Shown: piece after piece, positions 62,866 through 64,000 of the stretch
Position numbering within the stretch: the stretch's first letter is position 1
Layout of the letters: each line of letters opens with the position of its first letter
NCBI RefSeq assembly: GCF_004358105.1
Contig: NZ_SMYL01000002.1
Location: 434,001 to 498,000 of the forward strand
Source: Sapientia aquatica
Lineage (GTDB): Bacteria; Pseudomonadota; Gammaproteobacteria; Burkholderiales; Burkholderiaceae_D
Reading direction: 5' to 3'
Length of the DNA: 64,000 bases
Translations under genes and position numbers: made by a program
The notes under the pieces: model-generated
Database searches by the model: none
What the model was told of the DNA's origin: nothing
What the model saw: only the letters and a program-made list of their open reading frames with translations

Positions 62866-64000
62866 ATGTTTACGCCCGAGATCTTAGCTAACGAACCCTT
62901 CGCACGTTTTGCCGTCACCGACATCGATGGCGTTTGCCGCGGCAAACATCTCTCTGGCGCTAAGGTCGCCAGCATGCTCGAAGGCGGCGGCACAATCGCT
63001 TCGGCCATGTTTGGTTGGGATATCGCCGATGAGTTGTACGACAACGTTAGTTTTACGGGTTTTCATACTGGCTATCCGGATGTCGGCTTAGCGTTAGATG
63101 CCAGCACCGCGCGCCAACTGCCGTGGGACGATAATCGCTTTTTGATTTTGGGCGAACTGACCAAAACCGACGGTAGCCCGCTGCCGATTTGCCCGCGCCA
63201 AGTGCTGAAAAAAGTATTACGTAAAGCCGATAGCTTGGGCTTGTCGGCACAAGTTGGTATGGAGTTTGAATGGTTTGTGCTCAAAGAAACCGAATTATCG
63301 GTGCGCGAAAAAAACTACCGCAATTTAGAAACCGCGACCCAAGGATTGACCAACTATTCACCGTTCCGCATCGACGGACAGCACGATTTTGTGCGCGACC
63401 TGTTCAATTATTTACCCGCCATTGATGTGCCGCTCGAAGCGCTGCATACCGAAGCGGGGCCGGGTAATTTTGAAGCGGCAATTCGCTATGGTGATGCGCT
63501 GCAAGCGGCGGATCGTGCTGTCATTTTTAAGCAAGCCGTACGTGAAATTGGTCGCCGTCATGGTTTGCTCAACACGTTTATGGCGAAGTTTTCCATGGAC
63601 TACGCCGGCTGCGGCGGACACATGCACCAAAGCTTGTGGAAAGATGGTAAAAACGTTTTCCACGATGACAGCAAACCGCACGGCATTAGCGATACGATGC
63701 GTCATTTTATTGCCGGCCAATTGCATTGCTTGCCGCAATTATTCCCCTTGTACGCGCCATTCATTAATAGCTATAAACGATTAGTCGATGGCAATCTCGC
63801 GCCAGTAAAACCAACTTGGGCGATCGACAATCGCAATTCATCCTTGCGCGTCATTCCTGGCTCAGCCAGCGCCACTCGCTTAGAGACTCGCACCCCAGGC
63901 GCAGACGCCAATCCTTACCTGGCAATTGCAGCGGCTTTAGCTTCTGGTTTATACGGTATTGAGCACAAATTAGAACTCGACCAAGCACCGGTTGAAGGAG
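62866..64000 (+). CDS. puuA: Gamma-glutamylputrescine synthetase-like, partial (3' end outside window)
   Basis: This glutamine-synthetase-family enzyme ligates glutamate to putrescine (or another amine) in polyamine breakdown. It opens with ATG at 62866 (MFTPEILANEPFARF) and stays open to the right edge, about 378 codons of an expected 450 or so. Family motifs are GMEFEWFV, HTEAGPGNFEAAI, GCGGHMHQSLW and NSYKRLVDG with IDNRNSSLRVIPG. The N-terminus is short compared with GlnA, and the adenylylation region is beyond the window. No clear ribosome site precedes the start. Gene order with puuB supports the role; other GS-like amine ligases remain possible. Confidence 0.85.
   Translation, partial: MFTPEILANEPFARFAVTDIDGVCRGKHLSGAKVASMLEGGGTIASAMFGWDIADELYDNVSFTGFHTGYPDVGLALDASTARQLPWDDNRFLILGELTKTDGSPLPICPRQVLKKVLRKADSLGLSAQVGMEFEWFVLKETELSVREKNYRNLETATQGLTNYSPFRIDGQHDFVRDLFNYLPAIDVPLEALHTEAGPGNFEAAIRYGDALQAADRAVIFKQAVREIGRRHGLLNTFMAKFSMDYAGCGGHMHQSLWKDGKNVFHDDSKPHGISDTMRHFIAGQLHCLPQLFPLYAPFINSYKRLVDGNLAPVKPTWAIDNRNSSLRVIPGSASATRLETRTPGADANPYLAIAAALASGLYGIEHKLELDQAPVEG

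Overview
The window looks like chromosomal core DNA of a beta-proteobacterium of the order Burkholderiales, most like Oxalobacteraceae (inference). The reasons are the layout glnA / DUF4124 gene / ntrB / ntrC, flhDC followed by motAB and a complete che operon that includes cheD and cheZ, an nth-rnfB pair without the rest of rnf, a DUF1841 gene, and polyhydroxyalkanoate genes (phaZ, phasin). By eye the GC content is slightly below half. I found no tRNA, rRNA, CRISPR array, insertion sequence or prophage.

Layout. 1-5.4 kb: 3' part of hutI, then the convergent parE-parC pair. 5.4-12 kb: a glycoside uptake cluster of a MelB-like symporter, a cytoplasmic GH3 hydrolase and two tandem OprB-like porins. 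12-19 kb: a FabH-like ketoacyl synthase, an MHS-type transporter, a LytS/LytTR two-component pair, an NCS1 permease and an orphan FliL-like protein. 19.5-22.1 kb: a MoxR ATPase / GNAT acetyltransferase / VWA protein operon. 22.5-29.1 kb: two small cytochromes c behind an FNR-like box, a DUF1841 protein, a RutE-like reductase, nth-rnfB, phaZ, and ferredoxin plus ferredoxin-NADP reductase. 29.4-35 kb: a hydroxyacid dehydrogenase, phasin, acyl-CoA-binding protein, a MazG-like pyrophosphohydrolase, FKBP, a CysZ-like membrane protein, a CinA-type domain protein and a rhodanese. 35-40.3 kb: nitrogen control, with glnA behind a sigma-54 promoter and two upstream NtrC-like sites, then ntrB and ntrC. 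40.7-47 kb: an HDOD protein, dnaX-ybaB-recR, a CoA-transferase and dnaQ. 47-60.5 kb: motility and chemotaxis from flhD to an EAL-HDOD protein. 60.8 kb to the end: a lone receiver protein, then puuB and the start of a puuA-like gene for putrescine breakdown.

How the parts fit. NtrB and NtrC made downstream would act on the NtrC/sigma-54 elements in front of glnA. FlhDC would switch on the flagellar genes, and two sigma-28-like promoters lie in the DNA in front of flhD, which suggests feedback from FliA. CheA, CheW, CheR, CheB, CheD, two CheY proteins, CheZ and a second CheZ-like protein form one chemotaxis set next to motAB. PhaZ and phasin handle polyester granules.

The observations most worth checking are: tandem sigma-28 promoters and three anti-Shine-Dalgarno repeats in the flhD leader; an A9 run in dnaX at which slippage in either direction meets a stop almost at once; the CheZ-like protein with the DxxxQ phosphatase motif, and an acidic-Phe tail it shares with CheD; a degenerate 12-bp tandem repeat after ntrC; an intrinsic terminator ending 10 nt before the ntrB start codon; and a GNAT gene translationally coupled inside a MoxR-VWA operon.
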